DNA of 21,128 bases, taken from Botryllus schlosseri (Eukaryota > Chordata > Ascidiacea > Stolidobranchia > Styelidae). Of this stretch, positions 7,833 through 15,723 are shown piece after piece (position 1 is the stretch's first letter; every line of letters starts with the position of its first letter). Position numbers and translations under genes: made by a program. The stretch lies in the NCBI GenBank assembly GCA_000444245.1, contig ATSW01014928.1:1-21128 (forward strand), read 5' to 3'. Under the pieces are notes generated by a model, which searched no databases, was not told the DNA's origin, and saw nothing but the letters and a program-made list of their open reading frames with translations.

Positions 7833-8936
7833 ATGTCTGAGTCCAAGGCTAAACCGGAATCGGTGGAAAATAATATCAAAGAACCCAAAAATGATGCAGA
7901 AAAAACACTGAACTGTGACAGTGAACCCAAAGATACTAAAGAATCTGCTCCAGATGTAGACGAACCTGAAAATTCTGCTGAGGATAATAGTGTGATGGAG
8001 TCTTCCGTTAACGAAACTGTTGAAGATGATGATAGTGACTCAGACGAGTCTTTACCGCCGGGGCTTTTGGAACGTCCTGTCGAAATACTCGATCGAAAAC
8101 GCGCCCGGAAAAAAATCACCAGATTCACTTACGACGAAGATAAGGCAAGTCCTGCCGCTGAAAAACGTAACACGGTTGAAATTCCGAAAGGAATAGGGAT
8201 ACCTTTAAAAGATCACCCCCGTGTCGAGTACCAGTTGCAGAGAAACACAGTGGACGACTTGAAAATCATCCACAAATTTTTGTACGGTGTCCCTGGCAGT
8301 AACCATCAAGTCAAAAAAAATATTCGGGAGTTTTGCGGTTTCGTGCTAGACAAAGATTCCCCGCAATACGAGAAAAAAGAAGATATCTTGGGCAGGTTCA
8401 CGGTCGATAACTTGAAATGGACTCTCATGGTGTTGGACGTTTCTGCAAAAGGAAAAAAGGAAGACCTGATGGACACTCTCATGGAATGGTCGCTCTGCCC
8501 CAAACCACAGGACAAGCCAGTCCCCGGGAAAAAAGAGAAAAAGACGGCGTCGGATGCTAAAAAAAAGAAATCGAAAGCAAAAGCAAAAAGAAGCGCGAAT
8601 AAAATGGATAATCCCTCTGATTCCGGTACTCCGGCTAAAAAAAGTAAGAAAAAGGCGTCCGATAAAACTGCCAAAATAAAGCTGAAGTCCCCGAAATCTA
8701 AATCCAAAACCGAAGTGAATGACGATCAGTCAGACGACGAGCCACTCGTGAAAAAGAAAAGCCCGCCGTCCAACTCTGAGATTAAAAAATACGTGGAAAA
8801 TCTTCTGAAAGACGCAGATTTGGAGATCCTGACCATGAAGGTCGTGTTTCAGAGGGTGTACGAAAAATATCCGGATTTCGACCTGAGCGATCGAAAGCCT
8901 TTCATCAAGGAAACGGTGAAGAAGATAATCTCTTGA
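7833..8936 (+). CDS. DEK: DEK chromatin protein, intronless
   Basis: DEK is a nuclear DNA- and histone-binding protein that alters DNA topology and acts in chromatin structure, replication stress and mRNA splicing. The 367-residue product is close to the ~375 of vertebrate DEK. Order: an acidic, Ser/Glu-rich N-terminus (1-75); a basic patch RKRARKK (88-94); the pseudo-SAP/SAP region (about 115-222) with TVDDLKIIHKFLYGVPG (139-155), KKNIREFCGF (161-170) and the SAP helix pair ending in CPKP; a Lys-rich linker (225-295); SDDEPLVKKK (300-309), near-identical to the vertebrate SDDEPLIKK; and the DEK C-terminal domain (about 315-366), ending VYEKYPDFDLSDRKPFIKETVKKIIS by position. An in-frame TAG at 7824 fixes the ATG. 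The gene has no coding intron, unlike vertebrate DEK. No clear AATAAA is seen downstream. Confidence 0.96.
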   Translation: MSESKAKPESVENNIKEPKNDAEKTLNCDSEPKDTKESAPDVDEPENSAEDNSVMESSVNETVEDDDSDSDESLPPGLLERPVEILDRKRARKKITRFTYDEDKASPAAEKRNTVEIPKGIGIPLKDHPRVEYQLQRNTVDDLKIIHKFLYGVPGSNHQVKKNIREFCGFVLDKDSPQYEKKEDILGRFTVDNLKWTLMVLDVSAKGKKEDLMDTLMEWSLCPKPQDKPVPGKKEKKTASDAKKKKSKAKAKRSANKMDNPSDSGTPAKKSKKKASDKTAKIKLKSPKSKSKTEVNDDQSDDEPLVKKKSPPSNSEIKKYVENLLKDADLEILTMKVVFQRVYEKYPDFDLSDRKPFIKETVKKIIS

Positions 8937-9299
8937 AGGCAAACTGCGATTTGTTGAAGTGTCAGTAAACTGTATTTTCTTAAAAAGGGTTTGGACGGGC
9001 AGTCCGAATTATATATATATGAAAAGTTTGACAAACTTCAAGAGACTGTCGACTTACTTTGGAATGCTCCTGCAATCTCAATGTTTTTGAGCTGCTTTTA
9101 TAAAGCCTGTATTTCTTTTCACTAGGGATCGGCAAAAGCGAGTAACTGTGGGATTCGATCGTGAAACGATAATTGAACGTTGAATATCACTCAATATAAC
9201 GTCACAATAGAGTGTGAATGATGTGGAAAGTTGAAAAATGTACCTTTTATGCGGCCACAAGCAATATAACATCAGCTCTGAATCTCATTAAAGATGATT

Positions 9300-9732
9300 T
9301 GAGAGTTGTAACTAAGTCACGAGTCAATCTCACTTTTATAGTTTTGACTCGAGTCATTTCCAATTCACCACCGGGTTTTCAGTTCAATCCTGTTCGACCC
9401 TTTTTTTTCAACTCTGCCCGAGTGATGTAGAATGGCTCGCCTTCATAATATCGTCATTTTCCTCAGTCTTAACAGTCTCTGGCGCTACTCTCCAAGTATC
9501 AGGACTGGTAGACGAAATACCAATCATGTGGTGAAGTTGCTATTCTTCGAAGTTACAATGAAATGTCTGTCTCAGCCGTCCCAGTTTCGAGTCATATGAG
9601 TTGGTTTGAGTCATACATAATGACTCAAGTACAAGTCGAGTCAGAACGAAAATTGAGTCGAGTCATTTAATGCATTTGTAAAAATGACTCAAGTCAACTC
9701 GAGTCACCAAAAAATTGTGAGATGAGTCATGA
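9300..9732 (+). mobile_element. GACTCGAGTC-rich hAT-like element, right end lost
   Basis: The left end AGAGTTGTAACTAAGTCACG corresponds to the CAGGGTTGTAACCAAGTCAC terminus of this family. It is followed by a first cluster of GACTCGAGTCA motifs, a unique core (TAGAATGGCTC..., ACCAATCATGTGGTG, ACAATGAAATGTCTGTCT) and a second cluster (9590-9725). The core matches 15193-15350 directly and 19915-20075 inverted. It lacks the right terminal repeat and abuts the hAT fragment at 9733. Confidence 0.75.
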
Positions 9733-9850
9733 CCAATGTTCCCTCTAAGCTGTTTAGTCACGGTAGCAAGTCCAAACTTTTACAGCTCAAATGTGGCTCT
9801 AGATAAGTTTATTGTTTCAGCCAAGCTGGACTCGTCGGGTGAAAATCGTT
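9733..9850 (+). mobile_element. hAT fragment, AATGTTCCCTCTAAGCTG end
   Basis: AATGTTCCCTCTAAGCTG is the same terminus as in the MITE at 12690. Only this end is seen here; the opposite end with TTAGAGGGA is missing, so it is truncated. The right boundary is a guess. Confidence 0.5.
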
Positions 9851-10544
9851 TGACCATTTTTTGCGCATGTATCGATTTGAAATTTTGGGACATACGCCAA
9901 TCTGTTAACGCATGACAAATTCATCCCGTAATCTGTTCGCTTCGTAAATGACTCGCAATCCCTTACATATCATAATAGTCGTGGATGTTTCACATTTCTC
10001 ACTCACTTTGACCGTTTGGGTTCTGCAACCAAATCCATCGTGCTTCAGTGTATTTTTTCGCTCGTATTTACCGAGCAGGGCTTATCTTTATCAGAGGTGG
10101 TCAATAACAGTGCTTAAGTAGGTTTTATTTATACTGCTTGCTCCAGTGATTATGGTTTTACACAGATTCTACTTCGCCTGGAACATGTTTTTAGGCAAAG
10201 CGACCCTCTTTTAACAATTTTGATTTTAAAAACTGCAAACTGGGTTTGGGATAAGTTGGCATCATTTTTATGGGTGAAATCGTAATGAGAAGCCAGTGAA
10301 ATAGCCAATCAGGCGCGTAGCCAGCCGAAAAATAAGGGGGGGGTTTGAAATAAAAGGGGGGGGTTTCGATTTTTCCCGAATTTAGTAACGTAGCATCGAT
10401 TCATTAGGGTTAAGTACATGCGATGCGTAAATAACGATTATACAACATCCCCGTGTTGGCGATTATAGGCGTATGATAAGCTTGTCGACGAGTCCGGAAG
10501 TACTGGTAATTAGCGACTCCCTGATCTGTCGTGAACAATGAAAT

Positions 10545-10660
10545 ACGCACGCGTCGAACATTTGAATACGAGCGTTTATCAACGCGCTGAACAATTAAAT
10601 TCGCGCGCTTATCAAAGCGTCCAACAATTAAATACGCCTGCTCATCATTGCGTCTTGTGT
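10545..10660. repeat. ~34-bp tandem subrepeats inside the hAT
   Basis: Units of the type AATACGCGCGYTTATCAACGC...AACAATTAA repeat about three and a half times. The related copy at 17.6 kb keeps only about one unit, so the array has expanded or shrunk between copies. Confidence 0.7.
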
Positions 10661-11002
10661 CTTACGTAGCCTCGGCGATGATTTGCGCAAGTAAAAATTT
10701 ACGAGTTTTTATGGAATATGTGCTATAATGACGCCGATTTCAGGTGGTTCAAACCTTACCTCTTATAACTCACGCCTACTGGACTATAACTGAAGACTAG
10801 TGGAAATCAATTACGCATGTACGCACGCGTCGAACATGATTGCGGACATTCGATGTCATTCAGTTACGAGATGTCACTCTTTAATCACAATCGCTAATCA
10901 GCTTATACTTAATAGCATTTTATCTAAGCCATCGAGAAATAGGAGCCAAAGCATGGTAGGCCCAAGACGCGGTAGTTAGGCTATCGATATCTTTAGTACT
11001 AG

Positions 11003-11150
11003 GCCTATTGCAGATGCGATTGTGATTGCCAGCGAAGATATCGTGCACATGCACACCAAGCCAATGCAGATGTGATTGTGAAGGCCAGTGACGATATCGT
11101 GCGCACAGAGCCTATTGCAGATGTGATTATTCAAGCCAGCGGAATTAGGC
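11003..11150. repeat. 50-57-bp tandem subrepeats inside the hAT
   Basis: Units starting GCCTATTGCAGATG at 11003, 11060 (GCCAATGCAGATG) and 11110 share GTGATTGTGA...GCCAGYGAMGATATCGTGC. The third unit is partial. The open frame across it on the minus strand is a by-product of the repeat. Confidence 0.75.
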
Positions 11151-11740
11151 TTGTCGGAGACGCGGTAAGTCAGGCTAGCAATGATTGCCGAACGCGCGAC
11201 AATGAATGACCCGATTTGGCCAATCATCTCAGCGTGAGATCGTGTCGCGTTACATCGTGCAGTGCAATGCGCACGGACGAATCTGGCTAATTAGCAACAC
11301 GCCTTTCGTTAATTCGCCGCGCGCAATACTGATAATACGACTTATTGAATTGCAACCGACTATTAGCGTCAGAGCGGTCATTTAAAAAGAGCAAGGTTTC
11401 GCGTTGAAGGAGGGGGTTTCGCGTTTCTAAAGGAGGGGGTTTCGACCCCCGAAACCCCCCCCTGGCTACGCGCCTGTAGCCAATTATCATAGTAACCACA
11501 TATATTTAAAAAAAGTTTTACCAGTTATTTTGCATTAGTTGGAAGATGCCATTTTCAATGTAACTACCTCCAATCAACTGCTAAAAGCCAAGCTGCTTAT
11601 TTGATCCCTTTTCAGACCTTTGATTTCTATTACAGCTCCAAGTAGTTTTCAATTATTTTGTGAATCGTAATTTTACTTGTCAAAATTTATGATGCTACTT
11701 CGACTCCAGTACCAGCGCCGACTACTTTGACCACCTCTGA

Positions 11741-11753
11741 TCTTTTTTTCTAG
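11741..11753 (+). promoter_or_regulatory. Splice-acceptor-like tract 28 nt before the SLBP ATG
   Basis: TCTTTTTTTCTAG ends at 11753, with a second TTTTAG at 11760; the ATG is at 11782. Most of the T run is the right target duplication of the hAT ending at 11739, so the insertion abuts or partly supplies this acceptor. Confidence 0.5.
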
Positions 11754-11781
11754 ATTTTAGTGGATTACTTCTAGACCTAAA

Positions 11782-13534
11782 ATGCCTCGATATTTCGACG
11801 AGTTGTCGAAACCCTACCCGAATTCGAGGCGGTCACATCGTTATAGCGAGGACCGAAAAAGGGCTCCGAAAGAAAACGGATTACTTGATTTGCGTAGCCC
11901 GCGGCGGGGCAGTCCTCCCAGGCACCCGGACTCGCGTTCGGAACCCAGGTGCGTTATTTTTCTCAACTAGTAGTTTGAAACTAGAAAATTTTCTTTACTT
12001 AACTTTTCCAAATTACATTAGAAATAGAATTATAGTTACAGTTTATTCCAAAGTAGACTAGAATTACTTGATTCGTGGAAACTTGGACATTGAAGGACGT
12101 TCACTTGATATCAAATCATAGTGAGTATGAGAATGGCAAATATCTTTACAGCAAGCTTGGCTCGTTTCGTGCTATGCAGTTCTTCTGTGGCATTTTCAGG
12201 AAAACTAGAAATTAGTTAAGAATTAATACTAGAGCAAAGTAATATTTCACAAATTCGGTTAGAATTGGATCGAAAAAGATGTGACAAATTGGATTAGAAT
12301 TAGAATACCGGCACTTTGCTGTAATTAGTCAAATTAAACAACTAAAATCATCTATTTGTCCAATGTCCAGGTCTGCTCATGGCTTTTTGAAAAGCCAACA
12401 TCCAGATCTGTATTTCGCTAATTTTCATTTGGCTTGGGTATACCATGGTTCCAGTTACAGAACTTCATGAAAAATGAACTGAATTTTCAAATCTCAAAAT
12501 GAAATAAATATCTACAAGATGAGTTACACATGATTCTTCAAACTTTCGCAACATGTAGGGCTGTCATATTACTTCCTAAAACGGACGTTAGATCGCAAAA
12601 GGGGCGTCAAAATATTGAAATGCGGTGTTTGCCGTGTCGCAGCGCTATTTCTCTTGTCAAATGTAAATTCTGTGGGATACTTAGCACCTATGTTCCCTCT
12701 AAGCTGCCCAGTGCCCACGTGCGCAAATACGCAGTGCTGACACCGACACTGTTCTCCAAGGGTCTGCGCGGTGAGTTGGGGAGTGTGCGCAGACTTGTCA
12801 AAAATTAGAGGGATCATTGCCTACTGCCTAGCACCTGTGAAAATTTCATGGTCAGAGGGTAGCCGTTCGGGAGATAGCACTGTTAAGGTGCTACTACTAA
12901 ATTGAAATTTTTTACAATAATTTTACTTTAGTAATACTGAGTGGCTGGCTTTTTCAGGAGGTCTCCGCGTCTGGCAAAGTTCCGAAGGAGACAGACAGAC
13001 GAGCGTACGTCGCGTACAAGCGAGTCTTCCACCCTGTCCGACTCTTGGTACGACCAGGTGGAGATCGGCAACAGCCTCGCGTCCCAGTCGAGTCGCATCA
13101 AAAAACGTCTGGAATACTCTGGCCAAAGCGAAGAGGCGGACGCAGTCGAGGATGATGAAGTTGTTTTGCTTCGTCGCCAAAAACAAATCGAATACGGAAA
13201 AAACACAATCGCGTACGACAATTACCTGAAAGCAGTCCCGAAAAGCGAAAGGTCGATCGACCACCCGCGCACGCCGAATAAATTCAGGAAATGCAGCCGT
13301 CGTTCGTTTGACGCGCAAATAAAAATCTGGCGCAAGGCGCTCCACGGGTATGAGACTTTCGCGCGCGAGAGAAAAGAGAAACGCGAGTCCAAGGACGTGA
13401 AATCGGAAGGGGCTGCGTTCTCTATTGACGACATGGGCAGTTTGTTTGCTGACAATGACGATGACTTGGGGCCTGGCGACGCAGAGGAGGGTCAAGTTCT
13501 CGATTTGGATACGGGGGCCGAAATCCAAGACTAA
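11782..13534 (+). CDS. SLBP: Histone mRNA stem-loop-binding protein, two coding exons
   Basis: SLBP binds the 3' stem-loop of replication-dependent histone mRNAs and is needed for their processing, export and translation. Exon 1 is 11782-11948 (donor CAG|GTGCGT) and exon 2 is 12958-13534 (acceptor TTTTTCAG). Both meet within an AGG codon, giving 247 residues against ~270 in human. The N-terminus is basic and Arg/Ser-rich (1-75). A short SDSWYDQVE block (83-91) resembles the vertebrate SDWASAVEEDE region. The RNA-binding domain (about 119-195) contains [24 protein letters not shown], with TPNKF at 161-165 holding the family's phosphorylated Thr, then [17 protein letters not shown]. Phe replaces the usual Trp of SRRSWD. 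The acidic tail ends [14 protein letters not shown] at 11758 in frame fixes the ATG. An AATAAA lies 286 bp after the stop. The single intron holds a MITE at 12690. Confidence 0.95.
11975..12070 (+). repeat. Intronic repeat shared with the MVB12 intron at 19625
   Basis: GAAACTAGAAAATTTTCTT, CTTTTCCAAATTACATTAGAA and a following TTTATTCCAAA match, in the same order and strand, 19630-19706. Related TTAGAATTAGAAT pieces recur at ~12285. The nature of the repeat is unknown. Confidence 0.5.
12690..12828. mobile_element. hAT-like MITE in the SLBP intron
   Basis: ATGTTCCCTCTAA at the left is mirrored by TTAGAGGGATCAT near the right. The 8-bp TAGCACCT occurs at 12682-12689 and 12829-12836, a perfect hAT-sized duplication. 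The right side has ~11 extra bases (TTGCCTACTGCC) beyond the inverted repeat, so the left end seems trimmed or the duplication is coincidental. A fragment of the same family is at 9733. Confidence 0.65.
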
Positions 13535-13819
13535 CCCGGGTTACTTGGATTATGATCATGAATATCTGGGAGGGTCAGGACTCGTCTGTTGCCCATGGCG
13601 TCCCAAACGGGGGTCTCGATGGCTAAGACCAGTCCCCTTTTCAAAATCGAAACACTCTCCTTTTGAATTGCGTATTCCATCGTCGATAGTTCTCAGATGA
13701 TCCGCGAATCGTAGCATGCTGTGTGTCGGCCTAAAATACCCGGGCATGTTTCTCTTGTCTCTGCAAACAAGAGTGTTGTGACAGTCTCGTCGCTCTTGTG
13801 AATTTGCTCAACCAGTCGT

Positions 13820-13825
13820 AATAAA
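13820..13825 (+). terminator. Poly(A) signal of SLBP
   Basis: AATAAA is followed within ~20 bp by a GT-rich stretch (TTGTCACTTGTGATT). It is the first clear hexamer after the SLBP stop and lies just before the transposon nest at 13846. Confidence 0.6.
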
Positions 13826-13858
13826 TTCAGATTGTCACTTGTGATTAGGGCTGGACAC

Positions 13859-14119
13859 TAGGGGTGTTCAAAATTGAGTTTTTTCTCAGATCGTACTGCT
13901 AAAATTGTTAGGTTACCTAATTGAAGCCTATACACCAAATTTGGTTCAATTTCAGCCAGTGGAAGCAGAGCTAATGCCGTCGAAATTTGGATTATCAATA
14001 AAATAGTATTTACGATGGCCAATTCTTTCATTATTTAATATAGTTGTGCCCACTGTGAATACTATTTTATCAAGTAGCCAATACAATGTGAGAAATGAAG
14101 TCATTTTTGAACACCCCTA
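13859..14119. mobile_element. hAT MITE, TAGGGGTGTTCAAAA ends
   Basis: TAGGGGTGTTCAAAA at the left and TTTTTGAACACCCCTA at the right are near-perfect inverted repeats. A perfect 8-bp duplication CTGGACAC lies at 13851-13858 and 14120-14127. The 261-bp interior shares GCTAAAATTGTTAGG and ACCAAATTTGGTTCAATTTC with the element at 14721. Confidence 0.93.
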
Positions 14120-14563
14120 CTGGACACATAGTTTCGTGTACTCGAATCTAAATCTAGTATTCGTTCTAATGATTTGAGTCTAACAGTGAGATATAATTCT
14201 TTTGAGTACTGAATTATTACACTCTTTGAAAGTAAGAGTTAATTAATCAACGAGAATTGCAGTTTGGATACTATTTTCCTCTTTGAAATGCTGCAAAATT
14301 CAATTCGTTTTATCGCAGTATACTCTCATGTAGCCCAAAGCTACACACGTTAGTGGAAATGACGTTTCTGTGTACTCGTAATACTCGACTGGAAGCCTAA
14401 TGCTCTATTCACATCCGTGTAGCTGTCTGTTTCTTTTGATGTTTCATAGAGATATCAGTATTGTTCTTTACGCGCTTTCTAAATATGGAGTCTGTTGGAA
14501 GTTCTATGATTCCGGCAAAAATACGTAATTAGACTAGGGCTGGGAAAAATGAACCGAATCCTA

Positions 14564-15428
14564 CAGGGTCGTAACCAAGTCACGAGGTTTCGGGCCACAA
14601 GTCAATCTCACTTTTATCGTTGTGACTCGGGTCAAGTCGAGTCATTTTCAATTCATCATCGAGTCAAGTCCAAGTCATAGTGTTTGGACTCGAGTCCGTG
14701 TCGTTATGTTTGTTGTTCAGTAGGACTGTCCCAAAAAAATTCTTCAAATTTCACTGGCCACATGATAAAATGATTATGTTGGCTAAAAAAACGCTGCATA
14801 GCAAATTATTGCAGTAGAAAAATTTGGATTTGAATAAAATAGTATTCATTTTTTATTATAAAATCATAGAATTAGAAACTTTTCTACTGCAATAACATCG
14901 CTTCTAGTGTTTGAAATTGGGCCGAATTTGGTGTGCATCATCTCTACTGACAGCCTAACAATTTTATCGGGTGGACAGAAAAATATGTAATTTTATTTCT
15001 ATTTTTTGAATAATGAATTCAGAACTTTCTGCTGCAAAAACTTAACGTCTAGTGGTCGAAATTGAGCCAAATTTGGTGTGCAGCGTTTCTTTTAGCCAAA
15101 CTAACAATTTTATCACGTAGCCAGTGAAATCTACAGCCCTTCTGTTCACTTTACAGTTCAACCAACTTATTTGGACTGTGCTCGAGTGATATAGAATGGC
15201 TCACATTCATGATATCGTAATTTTTCTCAGTCCTTACAGTTTCTGGCCCAATTTTCTAGTATCAGGACCAATAGATGAGCTGCTACCAATCATGTGGTGG
15301 CTTTACTATTCAAAGTTACGATGAAATGTCTATCTTGGCCCGTTGGCCGTCCTAGTCTAGAGTCACATGACTTGGTTCGAGTCCTGCACAATGTCTGGAG
15401 TACAAGTTGAGTCAATACAAAAATTCAC
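14564..15428 (+). mobile_element. GACTCGAGTC-rich hAT-like element with nested MITE
   Basis: The left terminus is CAGGGTCGTAACCAAGTCACG. GACTCGAGTC variants follow to 14700, then the nested MITE (14721-15141), then the family's core (TAGAATGGCTCACATTCATGA, ACCAATCATGTGGTG). It stops near AGTCAATACAAAAATT; compared with the full copy at 19777 the last ~80 bp are missing. Confidence 0.75.
14721..15141. mobile_element. Long-TIR MITE nested in the GACTCGAG element
   Basis: TAGGACTGT at the left is mirrored by ACAGCCCTT at the right. Inside, AAATTTCACTGGCCACATGATAAAAT and GCTAAAAAAACGCTGCA pair with the inverse of TTTTATCACGTAGCCAGTGAAAT and TGCAGCGTTTCTTTTAGC. Flanks TTGTTCAG and CTGTTCAC agree at 6 of 8. 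The empty site is visible in the copy at 19777-20281. A degenerate relative is at 16440-16730. Confidence 0.75.
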
Positions 15429-15682
15429 AGATGTGACGTTTCCACTGACTTGCATGTAGCTTTGTTTTGTATGCTGTGTTATTAACGATCCGGGTTTACA
15501 GCATTCTACAGTTCAAAATAGTATTGAACCTATAATTCTTGTTGACACATTATTCTTAGTGGCAAGGATCATATAATTTCAGTACTTGAAAAAATAATCT
15601 CTCACTGCTAGAATCATTTTGCCCAGCCTTAGTTATGATGTAGCACTGTTGTTTCAAGTAGTAAGTTTTCGCCATTTTCTTA

Positions 15683-15703
15683 TTTCATTCCTGGTCATTG
15701 CAG
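15683..15703 (+). promoter_or_regulatory. Splice-acceptor-like tract 20 nt before the MVB12 ATG
   Basis: TTTCATTCCTGGTCATTGCAG ends at 15703 and the ATG is at 15724. It may be an acceptor for a 5'-UTR intron or a spliced leader, as at the other three genes. Confidence 0.5.
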
Positions 15704-15723
15704 ATTGATAGGCCATAGTCACT

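Larger units (their letters stand above)
10310..11476. mobile_element. Complete non-autonomous hAT, CAGGCGCGTAGCCAG termini
   Basis: CAGGCGCGTAGCCAG at the left and CTGGCTACGCGCCTG at the right are perfect 15-bp inverted repeats. They are flanked by a perfect 8-bp target duplication TAGCCAAT (10302-10309, 11477-11484). Subterminal G runs next to TTTCGA repeat inside both ends. The 1,167-bp interior holds two sets of tandem subrepeats (10545-10660 and 11003-11150) and no transposase. Perfect ends and duplication point to a fairly recent insertion. A diverged partial copy lies inverted at 17331-17872. Confidence 0.95.
10092..11739. mobile_element. hAT element with CAGAGGTGGTCAA ends, split by a nested hAT
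   Basis: CAGAGGTGGTCAA at 10092 is mirrored by TTGACCACCTCTG ending at 11739. The flanks ATCTTTAT (10084-10091) and ATCTTTTT (11740-11747) form an 8-bp target duplication differing at one base. Without the nested insert (10310-11476 plus its duplication) it is about 473 bp, so non-autonomous. It ends 42 bp before the SLBP ATG, and its right target duplication is part of the pyrimidine tract ahead of the SLBP leader. A related right end is at 21103. Confidence 0.85.
13846..15631. mobile_element. Long-TIR hAT-like element hosting nested insertions
   Basis: TAGGGCTGG at 13846 is mirrored by CCAGCCTTA ending at 15631. The resemblance extends ~200 bp inward: the left arm (14165-14370, with AACAGTGAG, GAGTACTGAA and TAGTGGAAATGACGTTTCTGTG) matches the inverse of the right arm (15430-15610). 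Flanks CTTGTGAT and GTTATGAT agree at 6 of 8. Inserted into it are a MITE at 13859 and a GACTCGAG element at 14564, which itself carries a MITE at 14721. A third TAGGGCTGGG at ~14535 is unexplained. Confidence 0.6.

Noticed and set aside
8306-8707. 133-residue minus-strand frame rich in Phe and Leu
   Set aside because: It is the complement of the Lys-rich DEK linker; composition mirrors AAA/AAG codons.
10976-11227. 83-residue minus-strand frame with internal repeats
   Set aside because: Its repeats are the tandem subunits of the hAT element, which has no coding role.
12941-12957. GTG start for the second SLBP exon as a stand-alone gene
   Set aside because: These bases are the intron's pyrimidine tract and acceptor; the exon joins in phase to 11948.
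12923-13528. 201-residue open frame on the minus strand
   Set aside because: It is antisense to SLBP exon 2, which has a clear family match; the reverse frame shows no domain.
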